A stretch of 64,000 bases of DNA from Siphonodentalium dalli (GCA_032622095.1 CP136064.1:113636004-113700003), one strand, 5' to 3'. Positions 50,811 to 62,506 are shown, numbered from the stretch's first letter. Numbers and translations are program-made. Notes: generated by a model not told the origin, from the letters alone.

Positions 50811-51490
50811 AAAATAAAAGGTCAGCTGACCACAGTGTCCCCCGAAAACGTGGCAAGTCGATGCCGCTTTGTTAAAGATATTAAACAAAATTGTTGAAAT
50901 TTTCTAAGTCGAAACGGGTTAATAACTCCGTAAAAAAAAGAAGAAAAAAAAGTCATCTATATACATGTTGCACATCTTCAATATATGGGTAACAATATTC
51001 TGAAGTTTCAAATCTCTAGGATGAAAACTGTAGGAGGAGTTGATAACACCATGAAGGTACCCTCATACAGAAAATTATAAAAAATGTTAAAATTATCTAA
51101 GTCGAAAAGGGTTAATAACTCTGTCAAAATATAATTTTTCCGTCATCTATATACATGTTGCACATCTTCAATATATGGGCAACAATATTCTGAAGTTTCA
51201 AATCTCTAGGATGAAAACTGTAGGAGGAGTTGATTACACCATGAAGGTACCCTCATACAGAAAATTATAAAAAATGTTGAAATTTTCTAAGTCGAAAAGA
51301 GTTAATAACTCTGTCAAAAAATAATTTTTCCGTCATCTATATACATGTTGCACATCTTCAATATATAGGCAACAATATTCTGAAGTTTCAAATCTCTGGG
51401 ATGAAATCTGTAGGAGGAGATGATTACACCATGAAGGTACTCAAAAGTGTGACGGACGAACGGACAAAGCCAGTTTCTATAGTGATTTTT
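50811..51490 (+). mobile_element. pearl-like family 3, hairpin lost
   Basis: Head 'aataaaaggtcagctgacca' and 'gtgtcccccgaaaacgtggc', then three ~187-bp units (starts near 50885, 51095, 51280) with 'tacatgttgcacatcttca' and 'ggaggagttgattacaccat', then a short GACGGACGAACGGAC end. The terminal hairpin was not found. Confidence 0.6.
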
Positions 51491-51499
51491 TACAATGAT

Positions 51500-52329
51500 G
51501 GATTTCATAGTAAGAATTAACTCCAAGATGGCTGCCGGCAGCCATGTTTTAAAAAAAAAATCATTGAGTGTGCCTATTTAAAATGTGAAATCCAATTAAG
51601 ATTCTAAGGACCAAGAACAGGCATTTTCTTTAAACTAGCCGCATGTAAATGGTTGCTGCATCGGGATAACATCTGGATAGAGTTCATTCTGTTGTTGTCT
51701 ACAGTCTAGTGCGGATCTGTGTCTGTGACTGCGGCAGTGTGAGGCCTTGATGATTGCATGTGCCGTGCGGAGTAATCAGTAGATAGATCCAAATCGGGGG
51801 CGTGTGATAATCTAATTTTAAGGCTTCTCAAGAAGTTACTCGATGTGCTCGCACAAGGATTCAACATTTACATCGAACTGTCAAAACTGTGTTTATCATA
51901 TGTAATCAAATATATATTATAGGTCTCAAACGAGCCTATGGAAAGACTTTCCGCAAATTTCTAAATTCGACATCAACTGTATCTTGAATTCAGCGTTGCT
52001 ATATGGGGACTAAATGGACGACCACTATTTGATTATGACCTGATAGAAATATTAGGCATTCTTCGGGATCAAGCTCTTGGATCAAGCTTGAAAGGCTGAT
52101 GACTGGAGCGATTGACTTTCACAGATTATACACTAGATTGCTGGAAGCTGTTCGATAATTGACGAATCTCAGATTATTGACTGACAGCGGTAACTGACCA
52201 TTCGCGTTACAGCTAACAAAGTTCAAGGACGTCGCCTTTCCAAACAAAAGAACCTCTCAATGATGCATTTACACTCGTTTTAAAACGTTGTTTAACACGA
52301 AAATTTAACTTCTTTTCGAGATTTTAAAG
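51500..52329. other. no gene seen
   Basis: Starts with an 'aagatggctgccggcagcc' remnant. The rest is unannotated, and may be 5' flank of the THAP-domain relic. Confidence 0.35.
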
Positions 52330-52842
52330 ATGTCTAGGTGTGCGTATGCATCTTGTAATAGTGACAGTCATTATATAAACAAAATTGGAGCCATATTCTA
52401 ACGTTAAATCAATGGTGATATTTTGGCCATTTCCGAAGCCGAAAACCAACAATGAACGATGTTTACGTTGGATCAGACTGTGTAACAAAAGTCACGAAAA
52501 CTTCAATATCGACAGAATTACAAGGAATACATATGTTTGTTCAAAGGTAGGTTAATATAGTTTATATGTATATTTCGGATTTTTAAGTGTAGTGATATAG
52601 TTTGCTAAAATAACTTTCGTTTCAAAGAGGGACAACAAAACAGAACAAAGATGCAAACAAATCACCACTGTTCTTTTTCGGTAGACAACGCCTCAAAGAA
52701 ATCCAACCTTCTACAATATTATACCGGATTCAGTAATTATCGTTTCGATGCGGAAAACAAGTTTCTTGTTTCAAATGATTCTACTCATCCGTTACCATAT
52801 GTACAACGTGTCAAGAAATCAGACAGGGGAAGTTATATTTGA
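52330..52842 (+). pseudogene. THAP-domain protein relic (probably transposase-derived)
   Basis: Exon 1, 52330-52546: MSRCAYASCNSDSHYI (C-x4-C at the N-terminus), then after a stop (TAA at 52399) and a frameshift, WPFPKPKTNNERCLRWIRLC and NTYVCSK, ending at donor AAG|gtaggt. M..C....C, FPFPKPK, CLRW and YVCSK are the C2CH zinc-finger landmarks of THAP; the final His would be in the next exon. A second open stretch, 52629-52842 after acceptor caaag, reads SNLLQYYTGFSNYRFDAENK; a YYTGF-type motif is common where THAP proteins lead into a Harbinger/ISL2EU-type DDE region. The stop and frameshift make it a pseudogene. Exon 2 assignment is tentative. Confidence 0.5.
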
Positions 52843-53557
52843 AGGAGCAGTTCTATCTGACATTAATTATGTAACCTAAGACAAAACTTCGACTTTAGAC
52901 GACGCATATTATAAACACTACCGAGATTCGACTACATAAACCGGCATCGTTGAATGAACAAGGTCAAACTTAATAGTGACTACAAATCTATAATAGAAAT
53001 TAGAGTAAAACATATTGTTATTAGTCGATGCATGGATGCAGATAGTTGGTTGGAAGTACTAACAGTCTAAACAATATCTTTCCAGAAGGCATATAAGTTT
53101 ATCACTTCCGTGTTATTAAAGTCGCCGTTGCGAAGTTCATATTTTACCCATTTCCCCGCTTATTAGACCAACAGAGTCGTTCTGAGAACGAAATTAATAA
53201 TCCCAAGATTAGCCGCTATCGATTCGCATTCCAGGAAACCCCCCTGGCATGCGCACAGCTGTAAACGCGAACTGCAGATTGGGTGTAATTAATTTTTGAC
53301 CCGTGACGTCATTAATCACCTTGCGGCATTCTGTTGACATTGTGTTATCGAAATCGGTTTCTGCGTGGTTTTGTTTTAGTTCACAAACATGTTTCGTTTT
53401 CGTTGGAAATCGTGAATTCGGAATGTATTTATGTGTGTAATAAAATATTGAATAATACGACATGAATTATTCGCGTGGCCAAAAAACTCCGGAGTAAATT
53501 CGTACATATTTGGACGAAGTTCGTGTGTCACTGTGACTGTCAGAATAGGACCACAGC

Positions 53558-53616
53558 AGATCATGCCATGAATCTCTACTCCCGTGCCGCTGGAGTAGGT
53601 ATTCGTGGCATGATCT
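53558..53616. repeat. 59-bp hairpin with 25-bp arms
   Basis: AGATCATGCCATGAAT... pairs with ...ATTCGTGGCATGATCT with about three mismatches and a 9-base loop CGTGCCGCT. Stands alone, with no element recognised around it. Confidence 0.75.
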
Positions 53617-54099
53617 ACATGTAGGTCCACGGGAACTTCGAAATTTATTAACTTTCAACCTATTGTTGATATGAAATGCATGGGATACGTGACCGCTTTC
53701 GCAGATTTCTGCTTTCAAGTCCCACAAGAAGAGTACTAATTACGTTTCTGGCTGAACTATCAGAAGGGCTTCTTGGGTGGCTATCCTGTCTACGTATCTG
53801 CATGTATCATCTTTGTGAAAATGATTTTAATATGATCAAACAGTGAAATACAGATCTATACAGTGTTCCATGGCTTCTTCCATTCGTTGAGTTGAAAAAG
53901 TAAATACTGGAGTGTTATTACGCTAAATAATATAATATCTATGTTCAGGGTAAACACACCAGCCCCTCCCAAAATGGGCCGCATCCTCAGCATTGTATGG
54001 GGTTCAAGTTTTTTTTTCCAATTTTCCTCTGACTCATTCTTTTTTATTATAATATACAAAAATGTGACAACAATAACGACCATAAAAAAGCGTTTGCTT

Positions 54100-56620
54100 T
54101 AAAAATAGTGAACAAAAATCATTATTTTGTCATTTTATGCAGATTAGTTCCATACATCACCTTCTCAGGAGAAGTCTATTTCTTGCCATTTCATGACTAT
54201 AAAGCAAAATAATCAATAAAACCCCCAAGATGATTTTTTTTGTCATGTAGGTCCTGGACTTCTTCCCTTCCTAGCCTGGATATCTTACCCCCACCCAAAC
54301 CCTGACTCAAACAACATTTTCTCGGAAGAAGTTAATTTCTCATTGTTTCGTGATTATATAAAGCAAAATAAGCAATAAAACCCAGATTTTTCTCAAGTAG
54401 GCGCTGGTTGGTGGGGGGGGGGGGCTACATCATGTTCTGGAATCTTCGTTTCATGACTTTATAAAGCAAAATAAGCAATGAAACCATGAGACAATTTTTT
54501 GTCATGTAGGTGCTGGGTTGTGGGTAGCTATCCAGACCTGGACATTTGAAAGAATGAAATTAAATAAAAACAAATTTAAATCTCAAGTAATTTTTCTCGC
54601 CATTTCAGGATCAAATAATCAATTGTGTGATTAAAAAAATATGTCGCTTGGGAAAAAATATATTTTAATAAAAAAAAAGGGAATTATAAAAAAAAAACAT
54701 TTTTCTGGCAATTTCAGGATCAAACTATGAAAAGTGGGGGGAAATTTGTCACTTGAAAATAAATTTTTTTTAAATAAAAACAAAGTTAAATATCAAACAA
54801 TTTGGCCATTCCAGAGTCAAACGTTATCAAATGAATGAAATTATTTTCAGTCATATATGGGAGATGAAGATTAGGGAGATACATTGTAACAAACTATTAA
54901 GATTTCATTCATTTATTCATGCATTTCTCCAGCTCGGGCAAACGAAAGCCCCTGTAATTTCCACCATCATTTAGGAAAGCATACTGAAATTACTGATGCC
55001 ATTCACAACACACGATGGAAGAGGTCTGCAGTTATGCAAACCATGGTAGCCATAGCACCACCGAATAAACTGTCTATGCGATATGCTTGTATTTGTTGTG
55101 CAGAGGTCCATTAAACGGATGACTATACTGTTGCTGGTATCCTAACCATGCAACTTCAAGTAGCCATGGGTCCAGGCACACACTCCTGAAGGGGACAGTC
55201 TCTGTGATACACTTGAAGTGTCCTTCTTCATATGAAATCGCTTTTGTCACTTCCTTTAGCTTGGTCTCAACTTTTTCAATCTCATGGCAACATCTGCACT
55301 CACAGGTACATTGTAGTCTCCATCACATACATAGGCTGCATGAACACCTGATATGACAAGGGAAATACATTTATTATGGAACAACTCAGAGTTAACATTC
55401 AATTCCTCAATTTTGTTGATGCAAACTTTGACAAATGTGTAACAAACTCGACATACAGTAATGCCCTAAATAATCGACCCCTTAACCACATCAGAATTAT
55501 AGGTATAGTTTCAGGATTCAGTTTGAAATATGGCTTGTGGAAATTCATCGGAAAGCTCCCATGAAGGCAACAAGTCATATTTCGGACTAAATCCTGAAAA
55601 GTTACCCACAGTTCTGCTGTGGTTAAGGGGTTGAATGTGTAGGTCATTGCTGTATGTTCTGATGAATGACAGTGGGCATGCGTCTGTCCGTCCACTTGTT
55701 CTCATGGATACATGCATCTTGGATAAGTTCCGCACAAATTTGTTATCAGAAGTTATACCTGCTGAATTGTTTACCAGGTATCTATTTCATTATCCAGTTT
55801 TGTTAATATCCTGTTTTAAAGATTCACAGCTCATACTATAGTAGTTTGTTTACCTGGTGTACATGATATCTCCCCCAGTGCATCCCCCCTTTTTACTATT
55901 TTCAGTCTGTCAAATGCTCACACCCACCGAGAATTCAACATACGACAAAATATAAATGTACACGTATTAATTTATTGCTTATTTATTTTTATGTTATAGT
56001 CATTAAATGGCGATAAATTAACATGTTACAAGTTGTTTGAGTCAGGGTTTGGGTGGAGAGGGGGGAATTAGATACCCAGGTCTGAATATCCCCCACACTC
56101 AGCATCTACATAAGAGTATATGACAAAAATAAACTAATTATTTTATTGCTTATATTGCCCTATAATGCTATATATCCATTAAAATTTTGATTGAGTCAGG
56201 ATTTGGGTTGGGAGAAATTACACAGGCCTGAATATCCCTCCCCCCCCCCCCCAAAAAAAAGAAACCAGCAGCTGCATATGAGACAAAAATATCTTATTAT
56301 TTATCACTTACATGTACCGGTATATCGCTTTATATAGTCATGAAATGGCGAGAAATTAAAATTAATCGAGAAAAATTTCATTGAGTCACGGTTTGGGGTG
56401 GAATGGGGGAATACCGAGGCTTGAGTATCTCTCGCCTTTTCATGAGTGTATGAAGCAAAATAAGCAACTTATAAAATAATAAATTCATTTTTGTCATAAG
56501 TAGCTGCTCGGTTGGGGAGTGGGGGCGATAATAAACCCGGGTATCTTTCTCCTGCCCCAAATACTGACTCAAACAACTTTTTCTTGGAAAGTTAATTTCT
56601 TTCCGTTTCATGACTATATA
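54100..56620. repeat. large fold-back region made of tandem units
   Basis: 54150-54850 holds direct units ('atataaagcaaaataagcaa' + 'taaaaccc', 'tgtcatgtaggtgctggg', 'cccaaaccctgactcaaac'). 55890-56600 holds the same units in the opposite orientation ('tgagtcagggtttgggt', 'ttattgcttattt'). About 1 kb of unrelated DNA lies between. Terminal repeats and target duplication were not found. Confidence 0.55.
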
Positions 56621-56919
56621 TTCAGAAATAGCATACATTGGCATGTATAGACCAAGTCTTCTCAGTCCACAACAGCTTGGGAAATTGGTTGGGTTGATGC
56701 TGTTTTGGACCGAGAATCCGAGATACCTCCTGTTGCTCTTCTATACCAGTACCGTAACAGATTTTCATTCAAAAGACATACTACATGTACATGTATAGTA
56801 CCCCGACAGTCATGTGAACCCATGAATATGATTAATCATCTCACTTGGACCACAATGAATCTGTCTTCAAAATGATATACAATGTACCATATACTGTTAT
56901 AGAAAATATCCACACCAAG

Positions 56920-57015
56920 ATATTATCTCGAATCTTGAGATATTAACATATTTTCTCGAGATCATACGGCAAGATCTCAAGAAAATATGCAGAGATCTCA
57001 AGATAATATCGCGAG
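56920..57015. repeat. palindrome built of GAGATCTC-like motifs
   Basis: 'gatattatctcgaatcttga' on the left pairs with 'tctcaagataatatc' on the right, and 'tattttctcgagatc' with 'gatctcaagaaaata'. Arms of about 40 bp with small gaps. Confidence 0.6.
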
Positions 57016-57539
57016 ATACTAGTAATATGTTCAGAGCTTGAGATGCGCATGTCAGGATCTCAAGATGTGTCGAGATAACAATTAACATGTTGAATATTAA
57101 ACTTTCAAGACACTTTTTTTTTCTTGGACAATGTCACAAATCAAGAGTTAGCTAATTTTTGGCAAATTATTATTTATTATTTTAGCCAGTGCAAACACTG
57201 TCTCTGATTGTCATAGTACTGATACTAATAGCTGAATCCAATGTCAATCCGTGAGCAGCCATGGACTGGCAGTGGTCGAGTCCAGAATTTCAATACATAA
57301 AAAAATTGACATTTTTAGTAAAAAAAATACTACTGGTATATTTTTAGACTAATATTTCGGCAGACACACAACTTTTCCTTGAATTATATTTCATATTTCG
57401 ATGTATTGAGTATGCGTAATGATTATTACACATGTCCGCTCGTATAAACGGGGTTTTAGCTAGTATTTACATCAATTTTATTTTCACATGTTTTGCCAGT
57501 GACCGCGATATTTTTAATAAGAGACGGTCAGTGACTCAC

Positions 57540-57765
57540 CATTTTCGTACGCGATTTTCATCTCTTCGCCATCCAAGGTCTGGATCGTTTGGTGGTCTCA
57601 CACCATGGTAATTTTGTGGTAATTCCGGCTCGTGCATGTACGCTCCCGTTGTCAAATTCAAAGTGTCTTCTGCTGACGAATCAGACGAGGAACAATCAGA
57701 TCGCAAAAATGTTTCTGTCAGTGTCAGCCAATGACAGCCATTCAGTGGGAAATACCCAAGGTCCT
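57540..57765 (-). CDS. candidate exon, unknown protein
   Basis: Open on the minus strand between a possible acceptor (tatttt...aaacag|TT near 57795) and a consensus donor AAATG|gtgagt at 57540/57539. Reads DVFKDLGYFPLNGCHWLTLT, a Ser/Asp patch (SDCSSSDSSAEDT), TGAYMHEPELP, then PNDPDLGWRRDENRVRK. The YMHEPE patch after an acidic Ser stretch is loosely like the region before the P2X7-C-type Cys-rich domain of mollusc proteins, but no such domain was seen. No partner exon was found. It could equally be a mobile-element exon. Confidence 0.3.
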
Positions 57766-57809
57766 TGAATACGTCACACGCTTTCTCGCAAATAACTGTT
57801 TCCGTCAAA

Positions 57810-58910
57810 ATAGATAATGAGGTGAGGCATCAGGCTATCATCCAGACACACACAGTCGTAAACACTCGTATCTTTCAGACAGCGGGGGATTGTTTTCTTA
57901 AATAAGTGTGCATAACTGGATACAAATATGAATAAACGAACATATATTGAGAATTTTCGCCACGGCGACTTTAAAGCTCATTTTGTTATATTATGCAACA
58001 ACTAAACTCTATTATTTCTGTAGTGTCGATTACCAATGCCTTCGCGGATCAAACGTGAAAAATCAAATGAAATGCAGCCTCGTTTCCTGTGTGTTAATCC
58101 AACACATCCGTTATAGGTTGTGACATCCATTAGTTTATAACCTCTTTAAGACCAACATATCAGGTTGAATAACATGGGTGCTTGTCCCGGCGATTCGAAA
58201 TGGCCATCGGCTTAATATTACACTCAAAACCAAACACCATGTACTTTAAGAACAGTTTGTTTTGCTTCCTTTGTGTGGCATCACTTCGGTACATCAAAGG
58301 AAAAAGCCGACGCGTAACTCAAATGAATGGTTGTCACTTTATGGCAAAATCTGATTAGCACGTGCACTGCTTTCTGATGTCATTTATGTTATGATTCCTT
58401 TTGAGAAACTGACATGTCTAGCTGGGTAGGGCCAGTTACTTGCTAAAATACCGGCATATGTGTGGAAATTAAGATTGAAAGGGAGGGCTACTTTCACTAT
58501 GTATATACATTGGCCCCTACATGTTATCCTTTACACATGTTATTCATTCACACCGAAGAAAAAGAAATCACTTAGGACGAAATTATTTTGCATAATTTTT
58601 GTCTGGCACATTATTAATGTTTATTGGTTGCAGACGTGTCCTGGAACATGAATTGATTCAGTCTTAAATCATATCAAAACATTATATTGTTTCCCTCATT
58701 TGTATATCGTTTTTTATTTTATGCCCAAACAATTCTGGAAATTAGCACCATGCACTCGCTCTAGATCACAGCCTCATAAACCGCCCAGCCGCCAGCGCTT
58801 GTAAGAGTTAGCGACAGTATCTAGGAAGTAATTACGGAGGCGTGGTTAAATCGGGAATGAGATGTACTGAAGTATTAGTTAAGAAAAGAGTAAAATCAAA
58901 GAAGACTGAT
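57810..58910. other. no gene seen
   Basis: Unannotated intronic DNA. Short open frames only. Confidence 0.4.
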
Positions 58911-58914
58911 GGCG

Positions 58915-59515
58915 GCCATCTTTTTTAACATATTTTTAAGTCACCCGAAAATCCATTTGAAATTTGATGATGATTGGATGAGGGATGTGGCCTGTAGGGT
59001 GCACCAGAGGATTTAGCAAAGAGTAAACTCCAAAATAGCCATGGCATCCATGTTTTAACAAAATTCAGAAAATATTGACAGCTCCCATCTGGTGGTCACC
59101 CCACAGATCCATATGATGTTTGGTGACTATCAGATGAGGGATGTGGTCTGCAGGGTGTGCCAAAGGATTTAGTCATGCAAAGAGAAAAATCCAAGATGGC
59201 TGCCAGCAGCAATTGTTTCACCGAAAATCATTAAAATTCAATAGCTTCCATCTAGAGTTGACCATAAACATGCCCCTGTCAATTTTCAAAACAATTCTCC
59301 AATAAATGTGTGCTGCAGGGTATGTCAATGAATTCAAATGTGAATCCAAGATGGCTGCTGGCGGCCATGTTTTTAACAAATTTACAAATTTTGGTCAAAA
59401 TAGGAGGCTCCCATCTAGAGGTCACCTGGAAGATCCACATAGTTTTTATCGTATTTCAGGAAAAAAGCAGTCGCTCCCATCGAGAGGTAATGTTCAACCA
59501 CTAATGGATCTAAGC
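58915..59515. repeat. tandem 'aagatggctgcc' repeats, ~150-175-bp unit
   Basis: 'tgatgtggtctgcagggtg', 'aaatccaagatggctgcc', 'catgttttaacaaaa' and 'agctcccatctngaggtcac' recur in order three to four times. Related single units lie at 3630, 50580-50790 and 51520. It ends 30 bp from CDK11 exon c. Confidence 0.6.
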
Positions 59516-59544
59516 TTAACATGGGAGAATTTCTGATCATATAC

Positions 59545-59787
59545 CTGTTTTCTTGTCCCTGGCTCTGTACACTACACCATATGTCCCTTCTTCTATTCGA
59601 TTAAGACAGTTGAACTCCTCCACATCTCTACATCCTTGTATAGCTGGGAAGTACGAGGGAAATTGATGTTTGAGCTCAATTGGAGATTGTGGTGGAGAAT
59701 CTTCGACATACGGCACTCCAGGGTCAGGGTCAACTGGATGCTCATCATCTGTATCTTCTTCAGAATGCTCATCAAATTTAGATTTGC
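59545..59787 (-). CDS. CDK11: CDK11 exon c: start of kinase domain, glycine loop
   Basis: Encodes 80 codons. First an acidic, proline-bearing linker ([20 protein letters not shown] ...), then the CDK11 signature before the kinase fold ([19 protein letters not shown]), then [22 protein letters not shown] is the ATP-binding glycine loop, with Thr-Tyr at the inhibitory position used in CDKs. Acceptor tgtag|GC, donor ACAG|gtatat. The last base begins the Asp completed in exon d. Identity is secure from [20 protein letters not shown]. Confidence 0.95.
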
Positions 59788-60698
59788 CTACAGATGAAAT
59801 AAGAACGATTTAGGCCAGATAAAAAATCTAATTTTAGTCTCAGATACCACCGCATTGAAATAAATGACCCGCAATTGACACAATTAATTGCATATAACAT
59901 TAAGTAGATGACTACATTGAAGAAAATGATTAGCTGATAATCATAGTCTGGTATTGTAACTCCAGAACTATTGAAATGCACTGGAGTAAATTTAGGATCA
60001 CATGCTATATTGAAGAGGTGTCAATTTATAGATAACAATAACAACTGTGAATCAAGTCAGAGGCATTAGAACATTATTGGCAATCTCCATGTCATACAGG
60101 TATACTAGTAGCACAATGTAATTTTTATATCAGATTAAATGAGTGTATATGCAAAACAAAGTTCTCTCTACATTTTCTTACTTTTACTAGATAAGGGAAG
60201 CTATCATAATAGAGGCTTACGTTGTGCACGTTGTCCTCTCTCCCCATCGAGACTCAAAACAAAATTGGCCTTAAAGGGCATTTCTGGTTTGAATTTTCAT
60301 ATAATAGTGATGCTTTCAGTGTCAAGAATTTTGATTCACACTTCATCTGGTTTCATTACAGTGTCATGTGGTGCCAGAAAATGGTCTCGTTTTGAAGCAT
60401 ACTGTAATTGGATTATTAGCAGTGAAAAGTCACTTAACTGCCCTATATTGAATGAATAAAAGCAAAAAAATATTTATGTTGTAAAATATTCAAAGCAGAA
60501 AAAGTGTGATAACTCTGCTGAAATAAGTCTGATCAATACACATTATCGGTACAGTGAAGTGATATGGGCTGTAGTATCATGCCGATTTGACAAGGTCAGA
60601 TCGCTGTATCAAATGAGCTGCCACAGGCCGAATCACATTTATTATTTTACACCCAGGAAACTATAAAAAAAACTTGTTATACCATCTGTAATACACAC
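59788..60698 (-). other. CDK11 intron (exon b to c)
   Basis: 0.9 kb, AT-rich, donor gtgtgt and acceptor tgtag. No gene was seen. A short 'gataactctg' stretch near 60510 is a remnant of a pearl-like unit. Confidence 0.7.
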
Positions 60699-60863
60699 CT
60701 GGTTTTTTGGGTTTCGTCTCCTCGTGTTCCACTTCCATCTCTTCTTCCTCAACTTCCTCCTCGACCTCGGCCTCCTCCTCGACTGCCTCACTCCCACTCT
60801 CCTCTCGATCCTCCTCCCCACTGCTGCTCCCACTACCCATGCTGCTCGACTCAGATCCAGATT
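60699..60863 (-). CDS. CDK11: CDK11 exon b: Ser/Glu-rich linker
   Basis: Encodes 54 full codons plus two split codons: ESGSESSSMGSGSSSGEEDR, then an almost unbroken Glu/Val run, ending HEETKPKKPG. This is the polyacidic region N-terminal to the kinase domain, present in CDK11 of many animals. Acceptor cttcag|AATCTG and donor CCAG|gtgtgt are clear. It starts with two bases completing Glu and ends with one base of a split Gly completed by exon c. The opposite strand also reads open here, only because of the GAG/CTC repeats. Confidence 0.88.
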
Positions 60864-61034
60864 CTGAAGACACAATTTATAAACTGAATTAAGGGGACAT
60901 AGCTCATTCGAAACCTGATATAATATATCTGTATGAGAGAACAGATATCAAGATACCATTCCTTTTCAGTGTCAAATATTTTGGTGTGCTCTACTTTTGA
61001 CTTCACTGCTTGTATTGGTGAGCGAACAATATAA

Positions 61035-61160
61035 TGAGCCGCACTATGGATTAGTGATTATCGCATGAGAGCAGATGGCAGAAGGAAACCTCGAGAGCCG
61101 AAGGCTCAAGGGTTATCCTCCCACAATCCGCCTGAATGCTGTAATCTCTAACAAAAACAA
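61035..61160 (+). repeat. possible tRNA-derived SINE head
   Basis: 'gagccgcactatggattagt' + 'gattatcgcatgag' contains an A-box-like TGGATTAGTGAT; about 60 bp on is a weak B-box-like 'gggttatcctccc'. An A-rich AAAAACAAACAAAAA segment follows at about 61150. Single copy here. Confidence 0.3.
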
Positions 61161-61417
61161 ACAAAAAGTGCAGCTCTATATCTATTATATACCCCAAACA
61201 CAAACAAAAGTGATATTATTCTCAGCTTTATGATCGACATTCATTTTGTTTAGCATTCACAAACTTTTTAGATTTGTGTTACATCACTTTTAACAACGGG
61301 ATTACATCATGTATCTCCAGGGAGAGTCCACGATCGGCTTAGAGCAAACTGTAGAAATTACCACATAGACTGGATCTAAGAATACAGCAGCAGAATAAAA
61401 GATTGTTTCTTATTTAA

Positions 61418-61668
61418 CCCTTTCATGATAGGAGCTGCGCTGGTGTAGCATTAAAGACCCTGTGCCAGTGCATTCTCTTATATATGCAAGTCTCCCATAG
61501 GGAGCCTCGCATATATAATAGAATGCACTGGCTTACAAGGTCATGGTAAATATTGTTAGGCCAATGCTTTCTCCTATATATGCGAGGCTCCGTATGGGAG
61601 ACTTGCATATATAAGAGAATGCATTGGCATTTTTCGAAAAATCTCAGGAAGCTCCAGTCATGGAACGG
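61418..61668. mobile_element. TTAA-flanked double-hairpin MITE (piggyBac-type ends)
   Basis: TTAA at 61414-61417 and 61669-61672. Ends CCCTTTCATGATAGGAGCT and, inverted, CCGTTCCATGACTGGAGCT. Inside are two adjacent ~70-nt near-perfect palindromes, 61464-61532 and 61560-61632, each pairing 'ccantgcattctcttatata' with its complement around a 'ctcccatagggagcctc'-type centre. The second is inverted relative to the first. Confidence 0.7.
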
Positions 61669-62429
61669 TTAAGTGTGTTGTCTCACCTATAAGGTATGCT
61701 GAGAATCCAGAGATTCTTATTTATCTCCTGACTATCATGCCAATACAGGCTGACTCGGTATATTTATTATCTGCATCCAATCTGTTTCTTGTTTTTCAAG
61801 TTTTGAATTCAAGTTCATATTGTAAATTGTAAATGATAGATTTTGATCACTTCAAAGCATTATAGCTATGCACATGAATTATATATTTTTCATTATATTT
61901 TCACCACCATTGGGGGACACGTTGGAATTTCCAACTGCACCTATCCCAAACCCCAACCCTCCTCCCCCCACTTTAACAAACCAAAAGTTCAGAGTCCAAG
62001 AAATTCCACTTCTAGCTGCACACCTCATACAAACCTTGTGTTGGACTTTTTCAACTAATGCTCAAAAATGGGGGTGGGCTTATCTACGAGGACCACCCCA
62101 TGTTTTATTTAGGGTAAAAAACCCAGACTCGGCTTATCTTCGAGGATGGGCTTACTAACGAGTGTATACAGTAGTACCTAAATATTTCCAACTGTTGGAA
62201 ATTTCCAACTTACCACATATGTTGAAAATTTCTAACTGATTGCTTCATTTCAGTCCAAACAACAAATTTCACATTTCACAGTAGAAACTGATTGGAAAAT
62301 CAAATCATCAGAGCAAATTCAACCTACTTCTGGTTTGAAATTTCTAACCATAAATGTTGTTTCAGGCATGAAATATCCAATTACTAGTATTAAATATTTT
62401 GACAACCACCCTCCCCCGCCCCAACCATG

Positions 62430-62506
62430 GGATTTCATTCTCTTATATATGCGAGGCACAGAATCTTTAATGCTGCACCAGCACAGCTCCCATCATCAAA
62501 AAGGTT
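62430..62506. mobile_element. fragment of the TTAA-type MITE
   Basis: 'tctcttatatatgcgaggc' followed by 'gaatctttaatgctgca' and 'agctccc...ggttaa' matches one end of the 61418-61668 element, ending in TTAA. Confidence 0.5.

Larger units (their letters stand above)
50084..59544 (-). other. CDK11 intron (exon c to d), 9.5 kb
   Basis: Holds a GATCAATA microsatellite, a pearl-like tandem array (50811-51490), a THAP-domain relic (52330-52842), a 59-bp hairpin (53558), a large fold-back repeat region (54100-56620), an AGATCTC-rich palindrome (56920-57015), a candidate coding exon (57540-57765) and 'aagatggctgcc' tandem repeats (58915-59515). 51500-52320 and 57800-58900 show nothing recognisable. 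Confidence 0.7.

Noticed and set aside
60707-60892. Plus-strand Ser-rich frame opposite CDK11 exon b
   Set aside because: Antisense of the Glu/Ser codons of the exon.
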